Source of the DNA: an uncultured Oribacterium sp.
GTDB taxonomy: Bacteria; Bacillota; Clostridia; Lachnospirales; Lachnospiraceae
Direction: 5' to 3'
Assembly: GCA_934279105.1 (NCBI GenBank)
Contig: CAKQWR010000029.1
Span: 1 to 15,162 of the forward strand
DNA length: 15,162 nt
Part shown: positions 8,088 through 14,506 of the stretch, one piece after another
Layout: each line of letters starts with the position of its first letter
How positions within the stretch are numbered: position 1 is the first letter of the stretch
Translations under genes and position numbers: made by a program
The notes under the pieces: model-generated
What the model saw: only the letters and a program-made list of their open reading frames with translations
What the model was told of the DNA's origin: nothing
Databases searched by the model: none

Positions 8088-10151
8088 TTAAACCTCCATG
8101 ATGATCGGCAGTATCACCGGATCACGCTTGATCTTCTTCCAGAGGAAATCCGACAGCGAATCCTTAATGATGTTCTTGATCTTACCCCAGTCATTTACAT
8201 GACGCACGAGGCAGTCGTCCACCGCATCCTGTACCTGAACACGTGCCTCTTCCATGAGGTCCTCGGACTCACGCACATAAACGAAGCCACGGGAAACGAG
8301 ATCCGGACCAGCCAGCAGGTGACCGGAATACTTCTCGAGGGTCAGAACGACGACGATGATACCATTCTGTGCCAGGTTCTGACGATCACGGATAACGATA
8401 TTTCCGACATCGCCGACACCGAGACCATCGACGAAGACGCCACCGGCCTGTACATGATCCTTGATCAGTGCTTCCGATTTGTCGCCTCGTGTTGTCAGTT
8501 CGAGCACATCGCCGTTCTCGATCATAAGACAGTTATCGCGATTCACGCCGACCGATGAAGCGAGACGTGACGCGGTTTCACGCATATGATACTCACCATG
8601 GATCGGAATCGCGAAGGTCGGCTTCACGAGTGAATACATCAGCTTGAGATCTTCGCCACATGCGTGACCGGATACGTGGGTATCCTGCAGGATCACCTGT
8701 GCATGGAGCATGCTAAGTTCATTGATAACCTTATCGACCGCAAGCTCGTTACCAGGAATCGGGTGGGATGAAAGAACGACCACATCGTTCGGCTTGATAT
8801 GAACCTTCCGGTGCATACCGCTCGCCATACGGCTCAGTGCCGCCATGGACTCACCCTGGGAACCGGTTGTAATCAGTACGGTCTGCTCATCCGGATAGCT
8901 CTTCAGCTCATCGATGCTGATGAGGGTTCCCTCCGGAATATCGATATAGTGAAGCTCCGACGCCACAGTGATAACATTCACCATGGAGCGGCCCTCCACG
9001 ACAACCTTCCGCTTATACTTTGCGGCGGTGTTGATGATCTGCTGTACACGGTCAACGTTCGACGCGAAGGTCGCAACGATGATACGATTCTGCTGGTGCT
9101 CCGCGAAGATGCGTTCGAAGGTGCCACCAACGGTGCGCTCCGACATCGTAGATCCCGGCTTCGTCGCATTCGTGGAATCGGACATCATCGCAAGGACACC
9201 TTCCTTACCGAGTTCAGCGAAGCGCTGAAGATCGATCGGATCACCGAAGACCGGTGTATAATCAACCTTAAAGTCGCCGGTGTGAATGATGGTGCCGGCC
9301 GGTGTAAAGATCGCCAGTGCCGCTGCATCCTGAATCGAGTGATTCGTCTTAATAAACTCTACCTTGATGTCCCCGAAATCGACGGTATCACCGAAAGCCT
9401 GCACGTTCAGCTTCACCATACGGTCGAGTCCGCGCTCACGAAGCTTTCCCTCGATGAGTGCAAGGGTCAGGCGGGTTCCGTATACCGGCACATTGATCTG
9501 CTGCAGCACGTACGGAAGAGCACCGATGTGATCCTCATGTCCGTGGGTGATCACGAAGCCCTTAATCTTCGACATATGACTCTTAAGGTAAGAGATATCC
9601 GGGATGACCAGATCGATACCCAGCATATCGTTCGACGGGAATGCCAGACCGCAGTCCACGATGATGATACTGTCGTCACTCTCAAATGCGGTAATGTTCA
9701 TACCGATCTGATCCAGTCCGCCGAGCGGAATGATCTTAATGCTGCCGTTCTTCTTCATCTGTGTCTCTTCCGTTTTCTTTCTTCTGCTGCGATGGCTTCT
9801 GACGGAGACCGCACGCTTATCCGGTACATCCGCTACCGCCTCAGTCGCAGATGCCGCTGCGGTGGCCATATTCTCCTGTGTTTCTGCCTTTCGCGTGCCG
9901 CGTCTCCGTGCGGAGCTTCGCTTCGCTCTCGGCTGTTCTTCCTTTGCAGGTGCATCCTGTGCTGCGCCTGTCTTTTCTGCCGGTGCTGTTTCTGCGGTCA
10001 TCTCTGCTGTGTCTTTCGCCTTCGCCGCCGGACGTCTCCGCCTCCGATGCGTCGGGCGCTTCGCAACCTCCCCGGTACCGAGGTCTGCATTCTTTGCTTC
10101 ACTTGTTTCTGCTGCCTTTACGCTTTCTGCAGCGCTGTCATGATTTCTCAA
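8088..10151 (-). CDS. rnj: Ribonuclease J with long basic N-terminal extension
   Basis: RNase J is a metallo-beta-lactamase/beta-CASP nuclease with 5'-3' exonuclease and endonuclease activity on mRNA and rRNA precursors. The core starts near residue 132 (MKKNGSIKIIPLGGLDQIGM). The zinc motif THGHEDH is at 202-208. Further marks are TNHSIQDA, HTGDFKVD, SDSTNA, the beta-CASP VEGRSM, TTGSQGE, SSHPIPGNE and HVSGHA, with IPIHGEYHM near the C-terminal side. The core of about 556 residues is the usual full length. Residues 1-131 are a low-complexity Ala/Lys/Arg/Glu extension with clusters HRRRRRP, SARRRG and RSRRKK. The chosen start is TTG at 10149-10151. It overlaps the DUF1292 gene by 14 bases and has GAAGGAGAAGG ending 8 bases upstream. 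A second possible start is Met132, with GGAAGAG 6 bases ahead. RNase J1 and J2 cannot be told apart here. Confidence 0.95.
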   Translation of the reverse strand: MRNHDSAAESVKAAETSEAKNADLGTGEVAKRPTHRRRRRPAAKAKDTAEMTAETAPAEKTGAAQDAPAKEEQPRAKRSSARRRGTRKAETQENMATAAASATEAVADVPDKRAVSVRSHRSRRKKTEETQMKKNGSIKIIPLGGLDQIGMNITAFESDDSIIIVDCGLAFPSNDMLGIDLVIPDISYLKSHMSKIKGFVITHGHEDHIGALPYVLQQINVPVYGTRLTLALIEGKLRERGLDRMVKLNVQAFGDTVDFGDIKVEFIKTNHSIQDAAALAIFTPAGTIIHTGDFKVDYTPVFGDPIDLQRFAELGKEGVLAMMSDSTNATKPGSTMSERTVGGTFERIFAEHQQNRIIVATFASNVDRVQQIINTAAKYKRKVVVEGRSMVNVITVASELHYIDIPEGTLISIDELKSYPDEQTVLITTGSQGESMAALSRMASGMHRKVHIKPNDVVVLSSHPIPGNELAVDKVINELSMLHAQVILQDTHVSGHACGEDLKLMYSLVKPTFAIPIHGEYHMRETASRLASSVGVNRDNCLMIENGDVLELTTRGDKSEALIKDHVQAGGVFVDGLGVGDVGNIVIRDRQNLAQNGIIVVVLTLEKYSGHLLAGPDLVSRGFVYVRESEDLMEEARVQVQDAVDDCLVRHVNDWGKIKNIIKDSLSDFLWKKIKRDPVILPIIMEV

Positions 10152-10404
10152 TCGTTATACCTTCTCCTTCCAGGAGCGCAGAAAAAATCTGCATCAATGC
10201 GTCGGATTCCTGATCATCTACAAACTCATAGTCTGCCTCTGCATCCTCCGGGCCGGAAACGTCCTTCATAACGTAGCACTCGCCATCTTCGCCCTCCGGC
10301 GCATCCGTAACAAGAATATAATTCACGCCCTGGACGGTCGTCTCCTCCAGGATCTCAAGCTCCAGATTTCCATCTTCTGATGTCAGTCGGATCGTATTTT
10401 CCAT
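10138..10404 (-). CDS. DUF1292 family protein (YrzB-like)
   Basis: This is a small, acidic protein of 88 residues. It opens with strand-like segments (NTIRLTSEDGNLELEILEE, then VNYILVTDA). The middle is Glu/Asp-rich and contains CYVMKDVSG, and the end is an ALMQIFSALLEGEG helix. This is the pattern of the DUF1292 family, whose B. subtilis member is yrzB. No biochemical role is established for the family. The position right after ruvX matches B. subtilis yrrK-yrzB. An excellent ribosome site (AAAGGAG, 5 bases before the ATG) fixes the start. The last codons overlap the TTG start of rnj by 14 bases, which suggests that the two are translated together. Confidence 0.85.
   Translation of the reverse strand: MENTIRLTSEDGNLELEILEETTVQGVNYILVTDAPEGEDGECYVMKDVSGPEDAEADYEFVDDQESDALMQIFSALLEGEGITIEKS
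10160..10170 (-). promoter_or_regulatory. Ribosome binding site setting the TTG start of rnj
   Basis: On the minus strand this reads GAAGGAGAAGG and ends 8 bases before TTG (10151-10149). It lies inside the DUF1292 gene. It supports translation from the TTG, and so the 131-residue extension of RNase J as real protein. No in-frame ATG lies between here and the methionines of the extension itself. Confidence 0.6.
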
Positions 10405-10440
10405 GTCCGCTCCTTTGTTAAGTTTATTTTTTCATACTGT

Positions 10441-10480
10441 GAATGCACACCGTCCGGTTTTCAATCAGACGATGGCATCC
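10441..10480 (-). repeat. Imperfect inverted repeat in the ruvX-yrzB gap
   Basis: The arms at 10441-10454 and 10468-10480 can pair over 13 base pairs, including two G-T pairs on the minus strand, with a single bulged base and a 13-base loop. On the minus strand the hairpin would stand in the leader between ruvX and the DUF1292-rnj genes and is followed by A-rich sequence, so it does not look like a terminator there. On the plus strand a short T run (ATATTTTT) follows, but no plus-strand gene is present. It may be a stability or processing structure in the rnj transcript; this is an inference. Confidence 0.5.
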
Positions 10481-10496
10481 ATATTTTTGAAAGGCC

Positions 10497-10910
10497 TCAG
10501 CCTCTCAGATACTGCTCCAGGATGAGCTGCGCCGCAACCTGATCGATCATCTGCTTCTGCTCACTCCGCCGGATACCACTCTGATCGAGTATCTCCTCTG
10601 CCTCCATCGTGGTAAGGCGTTCATCGGTAAACTCGATGGGCACCGACACGCGAAGCTTTAGCTTCTCTGCGAAATCTCTCGTTTTCGCTGCACGGTCTCC
10701 CTCGGTATCATCCATATTAAGAGGCAGTCCCATCACGATTTTTTCGATCTGGTACTGCTCGACGATTTCTGCAATTTCAGACAGGGTCTGCCGAAGCTTC
10801 GACTCCCGGTCCCGTTTGATGGTCTTATATGGCTGTACCGTCATGCCAAGCGCGTCTGTCATCGCGACGCCGACGGTCTTCGAGCCATAGTCGAGTCCTA
10901 AAATTCTCAT
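10497..10910 (-). CDS. ruvX: RuvX/YqgF family RNase H-fold nuclease
   Basis: The YqgF family has an RNase H-like fold. Members are described as Holliday junction resolvases and, in E. coli, as taking part in 5' processing of pre-16S rRNA. The three acidic active-site positions are visible: Asp7 in GLDYGSKTVGVAMTD, Glu97 in TDERLTT and Asp123 in MIDQVAAQLIL. The family segment VMGLPLNMDDTEG is at about 59-71. The length of 137 residues is normal. AGG lies 10 bases before the ATG, a modest ribosome site. A terminator after ireB separates ruvX from ireB, so ruvX either has its own promoter in 10911-11004, where no convincing one was seen, or depends on read-through. Confidence 0.95.
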   Translation of the reverse strand: MRILGLDYGSKTVGVAMTDALGMTVQPYKTIKRDRESKLRQTLSEIAEIVEQYQIEKIVMGLPLNMDDTEGDRAAKTRDFAEKLKLRVSVPIEFTDERLTTMEAEEILDQSGIRRSEQKQMIDQVAAQLILEQYLRG

Positions 10911-11004
10911 AAATCATTATCCTGTCCGTAAAGAAATAGACGCCCTCACGTCGCCAGGGTGATCCATCGGTTCCACGCGCCCTTCCCGCGCATCCCCATG
11001 ATGT

Positions 11005-11036
11005 AAAAAGAGTCTGTCCCGAAAGGACAGACTCTT
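11005..11036 (-). terminator. Rho-independent terminator after ireB
   Basis: On the minus strand the stem AAGAGTCTGTCC pairs perfectly with GGACAGACTCTT around a TTTCG loop, and the T run continues to TTTTT. It begins 13 bases after the ireB stop. The plus strand has no T run after the stem, so the direction is clear. It splits ireB from ruvX, which are commonly co-transcribed in Firmicutes. Confidence 0.9.
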
Positions 11037-11049
11037 CATCATCGCCACA

Positions 11050-11313
11050 TTACCGGCTAAGCTTCGCTTCCACGTACGTCTTCATCAGTTCTTCGATGAT
11101 CTCGTCACGTTCGACCTTCATAATCAGGCTTCTCGCCCCCTTATGACTGGTAATGTACGTCGGATCTCCCGACATAATGTATCCCACGATCTGATTGATC
11201 GGATTATAGCCTTTTTCTGTAAGTGCCTCATAGACACGGGCCAGAACCTCTGTCACATCCAGATCGTACTCCTGCATCGGTCGGATAATCTGTGTACTGC
11301 CTAAATCATTCAT
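11050..11313 (-). CDS. ireB: IreB family regulatory phosphoprotein (YrzL, formerly DUF965)
   Basis: This is an 87-residue protein with the strongly conserved core [52 protein letters not shown]. In Enterococcus faecalis IreB is phosphorylated on N-terminal threonines by the PASTA kinase IreK and limits cephalosporin resistance. Here the N-terminus has a single candidate in GSTQII (Ser6, Thr7). Whether it is phosphorylated is inference. It begins 41 bases after the mtaB stop, with GAGG 12 bases upstream of the ATG, and ends just before a strong terminator. In B. subtilis the ortholog yrzL lies between alaS and yrrK (ruvX). Here mtaB takes the place of alaS. Confidence 0.93.
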   Translation of the reverse strand: MNDLGSTQIIRPMQEYDLDVTEVLARVYEALTEKGYNPINQIVGYIMSGDPTYITSHKGARSLIMKVERDEIIEELMKTYVEAKLSR

Positions 11314-11344
11314 TTTGTCACGTCCTCTTAATAACTCAATTCAT

Positions 11345-11371
11345 TTTATACCATTTATAAAGCCAATGCAA
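11345..11371 (-). promoter_or_regulatory. Possible weak promoter for ireB
   Basis: On the minus strand TTGCAT (11371-11366) is followed after 15 bases by TATAAA (11350-11345), overlapping the end of mtaB. The hexamers are fair but the spacing is short. ireB may simply be read through from mtaB. Confidence 0.25.
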
Positions 11372-12815
11372 GTACGCATCCTCCACAGATTTCCTGTCCA
11401 CACACCTGCATTATTTGGCCGATTTTACAAGCCCCTCGATCAGCATCCGGAATCGGAATCAGATAGCGTACATAGCATCGATTATATCCTCGAAGATAGT
11501 CCCGGCCCTCGATCTGCACGATTTCCTCCGGAATCACGTCCTCTGTCCGGCCGAGAAAGCGGCGGCGAAAGGCCTCGGACTGCTGTTCATCGAGCTTCAT
11601 CAAACGCTCCGAGCGCTCGGACTTCACTCGATCCGTAAGCTGTCCCGGCATCCGATCTGCAGCCGTTCCCTGACGGCGGCTGTACTTAAAGACGTGAAGT
11701 TCATAGAAGCCGATCTCCTCCGCGAAGCGTAAGGAGTCTTCGAAATCCGCTTCTGTCTCCCCCGGAAAGCCGACGATGATATCGGTGGTGATGGCAAGCT
11801 CTATCCAGGCCGCTCGAAGCAGCGCCACCGACTGTCGGAATGCCGCTGTATCGTAATGCCGGTTCATCGCACGAAGTATGCGATCTGATCCGCTCTGAAG
11901 CGAAAGGTGAAAATGCGGACAGATTTCCGGAATCATCTTCAGCTCCTCGACGAAACGCTCCGTAATGATGCGTGGCTCGAGACTTCCGAGTCGAACCCGC
12001 TCGATTCCTTCCACAGAAGCAACCGCTCGAATCAGTTGCAGAAGATGCGTCGATGGAATCTCATGATTCATCGCGTACTCATAGTTTTCATCATCAAAAT
12101 CGAGACCATATGAAGAGAGATGGATACCGGTCAGCACAACCTCATGATAGCCACGTCTCGCGAAGTCAACGACCTCCCGCACGGTATCTTCGAGCGAGCG
12201 CGAGCGAATCCGACCACGAACGAACGGAATGATACAGTATGCACAGAACTGATTGCAGCCATCCTGCACCTTGATAAAGGCGCGTCCCTGATCCGCAATC
12301 TCACCGGCCCAGAGCTCCGCATACGGCTGCGGCTTCGCGATATCCGAAACATGGCAGTCTGCCTTCTGCGCATCCATGTGCTCCGATTCGGTATAGACTG
12401 TCCGGTCGCCAGCATTGCCCAACGGACAGAGCGGCTCCGGCAGCTTCTCCGGATGCGCCGCCCAGTAGGATTCCAGAATCGGCAGAAGCCGTCCCTTCTC
12501 CTGATTGCCGACGAGGATGTCCACCGCTGCATCCTCTGCGAGTTCCGCTGCTCGCGCCTGCACATAACAGCCGACCGCGATGACGACCGCCTTCGGATTC
12601 ATCGCACGAGCCTTATGAATCATCTGCCGCGACTTCCGGTCGGCGATGTTGGTAACGGAGCAGGTATTGATGATATAAATGTCCGCCGGTGCGCCCTCCC
12701 AGGATACGATGCGCATGCCGGCACTGCGGAGCTCTTCGATCATGGCGTCCGCCTCATAGGCATTGACCTTGCAGCCCAGATTATGCATGGCTGCCGTTAA
12801 TTTAAAGTATTCCAT
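11355..12815 (-). CDS. mtaB: tRNA t6A37 methylthiotransferase MtaB (radical SAM)
   Basis: MtaB converts t6A37 to ms2t6A37 in tRNAs reading ANN codons, using two [4Fe-4S] clusters. The N-terminal methylthiotransferase domain has Cys15 (HNLGCKVNAYE), Cys52 (NTCSVTN) and Cys83 (VGCYVQ). The radical SAM motif CNQFCAYC places Cys187, Cys191 and Cys194. SLQSGSD and the TTDIIVGFPGETEADF segment are typical of the family. NLGCKVNAYE and NTCSVTN fit MtaB better than MiaB or RimO. At 486 residues it is somewhat longer than most (about 430-450). There is an extended linker at about 115-175. The C-terminus has extra cysteines (463, 472, 477, 480) where TRAM-like sequence is expected. No Shine-Dalgarno motif lies next to the ATG; Met10 is an alternative start but lacks one too. 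Confidence 0.93.
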   Translation of the reverse strand: MEYFKLTAAMHNLGCKVNAYEADAMIEELRSAGMRIVSWEGAPADIYIINTCSVTNIADRKSRQMIHKARAMNPKAVVIAVGCYVQARAAELAEDAAVDILVGNQEKGRLLPILESYWAAHPEKLPEPLCPLGNAGDRTVYTESEHMDAQKADCHVSDIAKPQPYAELWAGEIADQGRAFIKVQDGCNQFCAYCIIPFVRGRIRSRSLEDTVREVVDFARRGYHEVVLTGIHLSSYGLDFDDENYEYAMNHEIPSTHLLQLIRAVASVEGIERVRLGSLEPRIITERFVEELKMIPEICPHFHLSLQSGSDRILRAMNRHYDTAAFRQSVALLRAAWIELAITTDIIVGFPGETEADFEDSLRFAEEIGFYELHVFKYSRRQGTAADRMPGQLTDRVKSERSERLMKLDEQQSEAFRRRFLGRTEDVIPEEIVQIEGRDYLRGYNRCYVRYLIPIPDADRGACKIGQIMQVCGQEICGGCVLALAL

Positions 12816-12819
12816 TCTA

Positions 12820-12848
12820 TTGACTTTTGATAAGCGTTTTCCTAAAAT
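12820..12848 (+). promoter_or_regulatory. Housekeeping promoter for the HPr-like gene
   Basis: TTGACT (12820-12825), a 17-base spacer and TAAAAT (12843-12848) form a near-consensus SigA-type promoter. Transcription would start near 12855, giving a leader of about 35 bases before the GTG start. It overlaps the divergent mtaB leader. Confidence 0.7.
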
Positions 12849-12865
12849 TAGCTTGTATTGTGATT

Positions 12866-12894
12866 ATTATATTTAAGGAGGACTAAATCGTGAA
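12866..12894 (-). promoter_or_regulatory. Divergent promoter for mtaB
   Basis: On the minus strand TTCACG (12894-12889) is followed after 17 bases by a perfect TATAAT (12871-12866). Transcription would begin near 12859, giving a leader of roughly 44 bases. The -35 box covers the start codon of the HPr-like gene, and the two promoters face away from each other across the same bases. Confidence 0.45.
12875..12881 (+). promoter_or_regulatory. Strong ribosome binding site fixing a GTG start
   Basis: AAGGAGG lies 8 bases before GTG at 12890. It is the strongest ribosome site in the window and settles the non-ATG start of the HPr-like gene. Confidence 0.85.
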
Positions 12895-13132
12895 AACCGT
12901 TCGTATCTCGCTTAATTCTATCGATAAAGTAAAGTCTTTTGTTAATGAGCTCGTAAAGTTCACTGACGTTGACTTCGACCTCGTTTCAGGCCGTTATGTA
13001 ATCGATGCAAAGTCCATCATGGGTATTTTCTCCCTGGATCTCAGCAAGCCGATCGATCTCAACATTCACGCAGATGCAAGTCGCATGGATGAAATCGTCA
13101 ATGCGCTGACACCTTACATCATTGCGCAGTAA
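12890..13132 (+). CDS. HPr-family protein without the phosphorylatable histidine (Crh-like)
   Basis: The protein is 80 residues with the HPr fold pattern. The segment AKSIMGIFSLDLSK (40-53) matches the HPr regulatory-serine region (KSIMGVMSL), so Ser42 aligns with HPr Ser46. The histidine loop of true HPr (G-x-H-A-R-P) is replaced by LNSIDKVKSFVNEL, and there is no His15 equivalent. It therefore cannot carry phosphate in the PTS chain. The layout resembles Bacillus Crh, which lacks His15 but is phosphorylated on Ser46 by HPr kinase and acts with CcpA. A regulatory role of that type is inferred, not shown. The gene has its own promoter, a strong ribosome site and a terminator, which suggests high separate expression. 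Start codon GTG. Confidence 0.85.
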   Translation: MKTVRISLNSIDKVKSFVNELVKFTDVDFDLVSGRYVIDAKSIMGIFSLDLSKPIDLNIHADASRMDEIVNALTPYIIAQ

Positions 13133-13168
13133 TCGTATCATTAAGCTGATGAATTAACAAGTATCATG

Positions 13169-13202
13169 ATGAGTGCGCGCTTTTAGTGCGTACTCATTTT
13201 TT
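13169..13202 (+). terminator. Rho-independent terminator after the HPr-like gene
   Basis: ATGAGTGCGCGC pairs with GTGCGTACTCAT over 12 base pairs (two G-T pairs) around a TTTTA loop and is followed by five more T residues. It lies 36 bases after the HPr-like stop and 62 bases before the preferred thiI start. Confidence 0.88.
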
Positions 13203-13252
13203 GTCTGAGCGGTCGCGGCCGGATGAAACGGACCTTCCGCTCCATGCATATA

Positions 13253-13260
13253 GAAAGAGG
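13253..13260 (+). promoter_or_regulatory. Ribosome binding site deciding the thiI start
   Basis: GAAAGAGG ends 4 bases before the ATG at 13265. The spacing is short, but the upstream ATG at 13223 has only GC-rich sequence without a Shine-Dalgarno motif before it. Confidence 0.55.
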
Positions 13261-13264
13261 TTTT

Positions 13265-14458
13265 ATGCAGTATCAGAGCTTTCTCATCAAGTATGCTGAG
13301 ATCGGCACGAAGGGTAAGAATCGTTATATTTTTGAGGATGCCCTCGTTCATGACATCCGCAAGAAGCTGGAGCGCGTCGAGGGTGAGTTCCGTGTAACAC
13401 GTGAGCGCGGCCGTATCTATGTGACCGCAAAGTCGGAGAACTACGACTACGAGGAAACCGTGGATGCTCTTCAGCACGTTTTCGGCATCGTCGGCATCTG
13501 TCCGATGATTCAGATGGAGAATACGCATGACTATCGCGCCATCAGTGACCAGGTGCTTGAGTATTTCGCTGAGGTCTACGGTGATCGCAAGCTGAGCTTC
13601 AAGTGTCGCACGACGCGTGCCGACAAGGAGTTCCCGATGAGCTCCACTGAGATCGACGCTGAGCTCGGCTATGATATCCTGACGAAGTTCCCGAACACAT
13701 CAGTCGATGTGCATCATCCTGAGGTGATGCTTCGCGTCGAGATCCGTCAGTATGTGAATATCTTCTCCGAGGTGCTCCCGGGTGCGGGTGGTATGCCGCT
13801 CGGCACGAACGGCAAGGCGATGCTCTGCCTCTCCGGCGGTATCGACAGCCCGGTGGCAGGCTACATGATTTCACGTCGCGGCGCAGTTCTCGAGGCGACG
13901 TACTTCCATGCACCGCCATACACCTCTGAGCGTGCGAAGCAGAAGGTCGTCGATCTGGCCAATGAAGTCGCCCGCTACACGGGACCGATCGCGCTCCATG
14001 TGGTCAACTTTACGGATATTCAGTTGAAGATCTACGAGGAGTGTCCGCACGAGGAGCTGACGATCATCATGCGTCGTTATATGATGCGTATCGCCGAGGC
14101 GATCGCAGAGAAGCGGAACTGTATCGCGCTGATTACCGGTGAGTCCATCGGTCAGGTAGCAAGCCAGACGATGCAGTCACTGGTATGTACCAATGAGGTC
14201 TGCCATCTTCCGGTTTATCGTCCGGTAATTGCATTTGATAAGCAGGAGATCATCGATATCGCCCAGAAGATCGGCACGTATGAGACCTCCATCGAGCCGT
14301 TCGAGGACTGCTGCACCATCTTCGTTGCGAAGCATCCGGTAACGAAGCCGATTCCGGAGAAGATTCGTGCGTCCGAGCAGATCGTCTATGATGCGATGAT
14401 TCCGATGGTTGAAAAGGCTGTAAACGAAGCTGAACTCATCTGGTGTAACGGCAAGTAA
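13265..14458 (+). CDS. thiI: tRNA 4-thiouridine synthetase ThiI
   Basis: ThiI adenylates U8 of tRNA and transfers sulfur from a cysteine desulfurase to make s4U, a near-UV sensor. In some bacteria it also feeds thiamine thiazole synthesis. The N-terminal ferredoxin-like and THUMP domains (about 1-165) open with SFLIKYAEIGTKGKNR. The PP-loop ATP site LSGGIDSPVAG is at about 189-199. ITGESIGQVASQT is the other family hallmark. There is no rhodanese domain. The protein ends soon after CCTIFVAKHPVTKP, giving about 397 residues, normal for Firmicutes. ATG 13265 is preferred because the family N-terminus begins there; ATG 13223 would add 14 residues unlike the family. No cysteine desulfurase gene is visible beside it. 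The stop lies inside the terminator shared with prmA. Confidence 0.95.
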   Translation: MQYQSFLIKYAEIGTKGKNRYIFEDALVHDIRKKLERVEGEFRVTRERGRIYVTAKSENYDYEETVDALQHVFGIVGICPMIQMENTHDYRAISDQVLEYFAEVYGDRKLSFKCRTTRADKEFPMSSTEIDAELGYDILTKFPNTSVDVHHPEVMLRVEIRQYVNIFSEVLPGAGGMPLGTNGKAMLCLSGGIDSPVAGYMISRRGAVLEATYFHAPPYTSERAKQKVVDLANEVARYTGPIALHVVNFTDIQLKIYEECPHEELTIIMRRYMMRIAEAIAEKRNCIALITGESIGQVASQTMQSLVCTNEVCHLPVYRPVIAFDKQEIIDIAQKIGTYETSIEPFEDCCTIFVAKHPVTKPIPEKIRASEQIVYDAMIPMVEKAVNEAELIWCNGK

Positions 14459-14506
14459 ACAGAAAAAAGGCGTCCTGCCGAAGCGGGGCGCCTTTTTTCT
14501 GTTTAC
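14455..14506. terminator. Bidirectional terminator between thiI and prmA
   Basis: An 18-bp perfect inverted repeat (GTAAACAGAAAAAAGGCG at 14455-14472, partner at 14489-14506) closes on a GC-rich top (TCC against GGG) with a loop. A-runs and T-runs flank the GC core on both sides, so it can end transcripts in both directions. The stop codons of thiI (14456-14458) and prmA (14503-14505) lie within the two arms. Confidence 0.93.

Noticed and set aside
7731..8558. A 275-codon open frame on the plus strand
   Set aside because: It runs antisense through the mltG-like gene and the rnj 3' end, with no family resemblance.
8799..10271. A 490-codon open frame on the plus strand
   Set aside because: It is antisense to rnj and the DUF1292 gene, has no recognisable domain or ribosome site, and its cysteine- and leucine-rich end is the mirror of the Ala/Arg-rich extension.
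13223..13264. Upstream ATG extension of thiI
   Set aside because: It would add 14 residues unlike any ThiI start and has no ribosome site. The family N-terminus begins at 13265.
13154..13528. A 124-codon minus-strand frame opposite thiI
   Set aside because: It is a shadow of the thiI N-terminus and crosses the HPr terminator.
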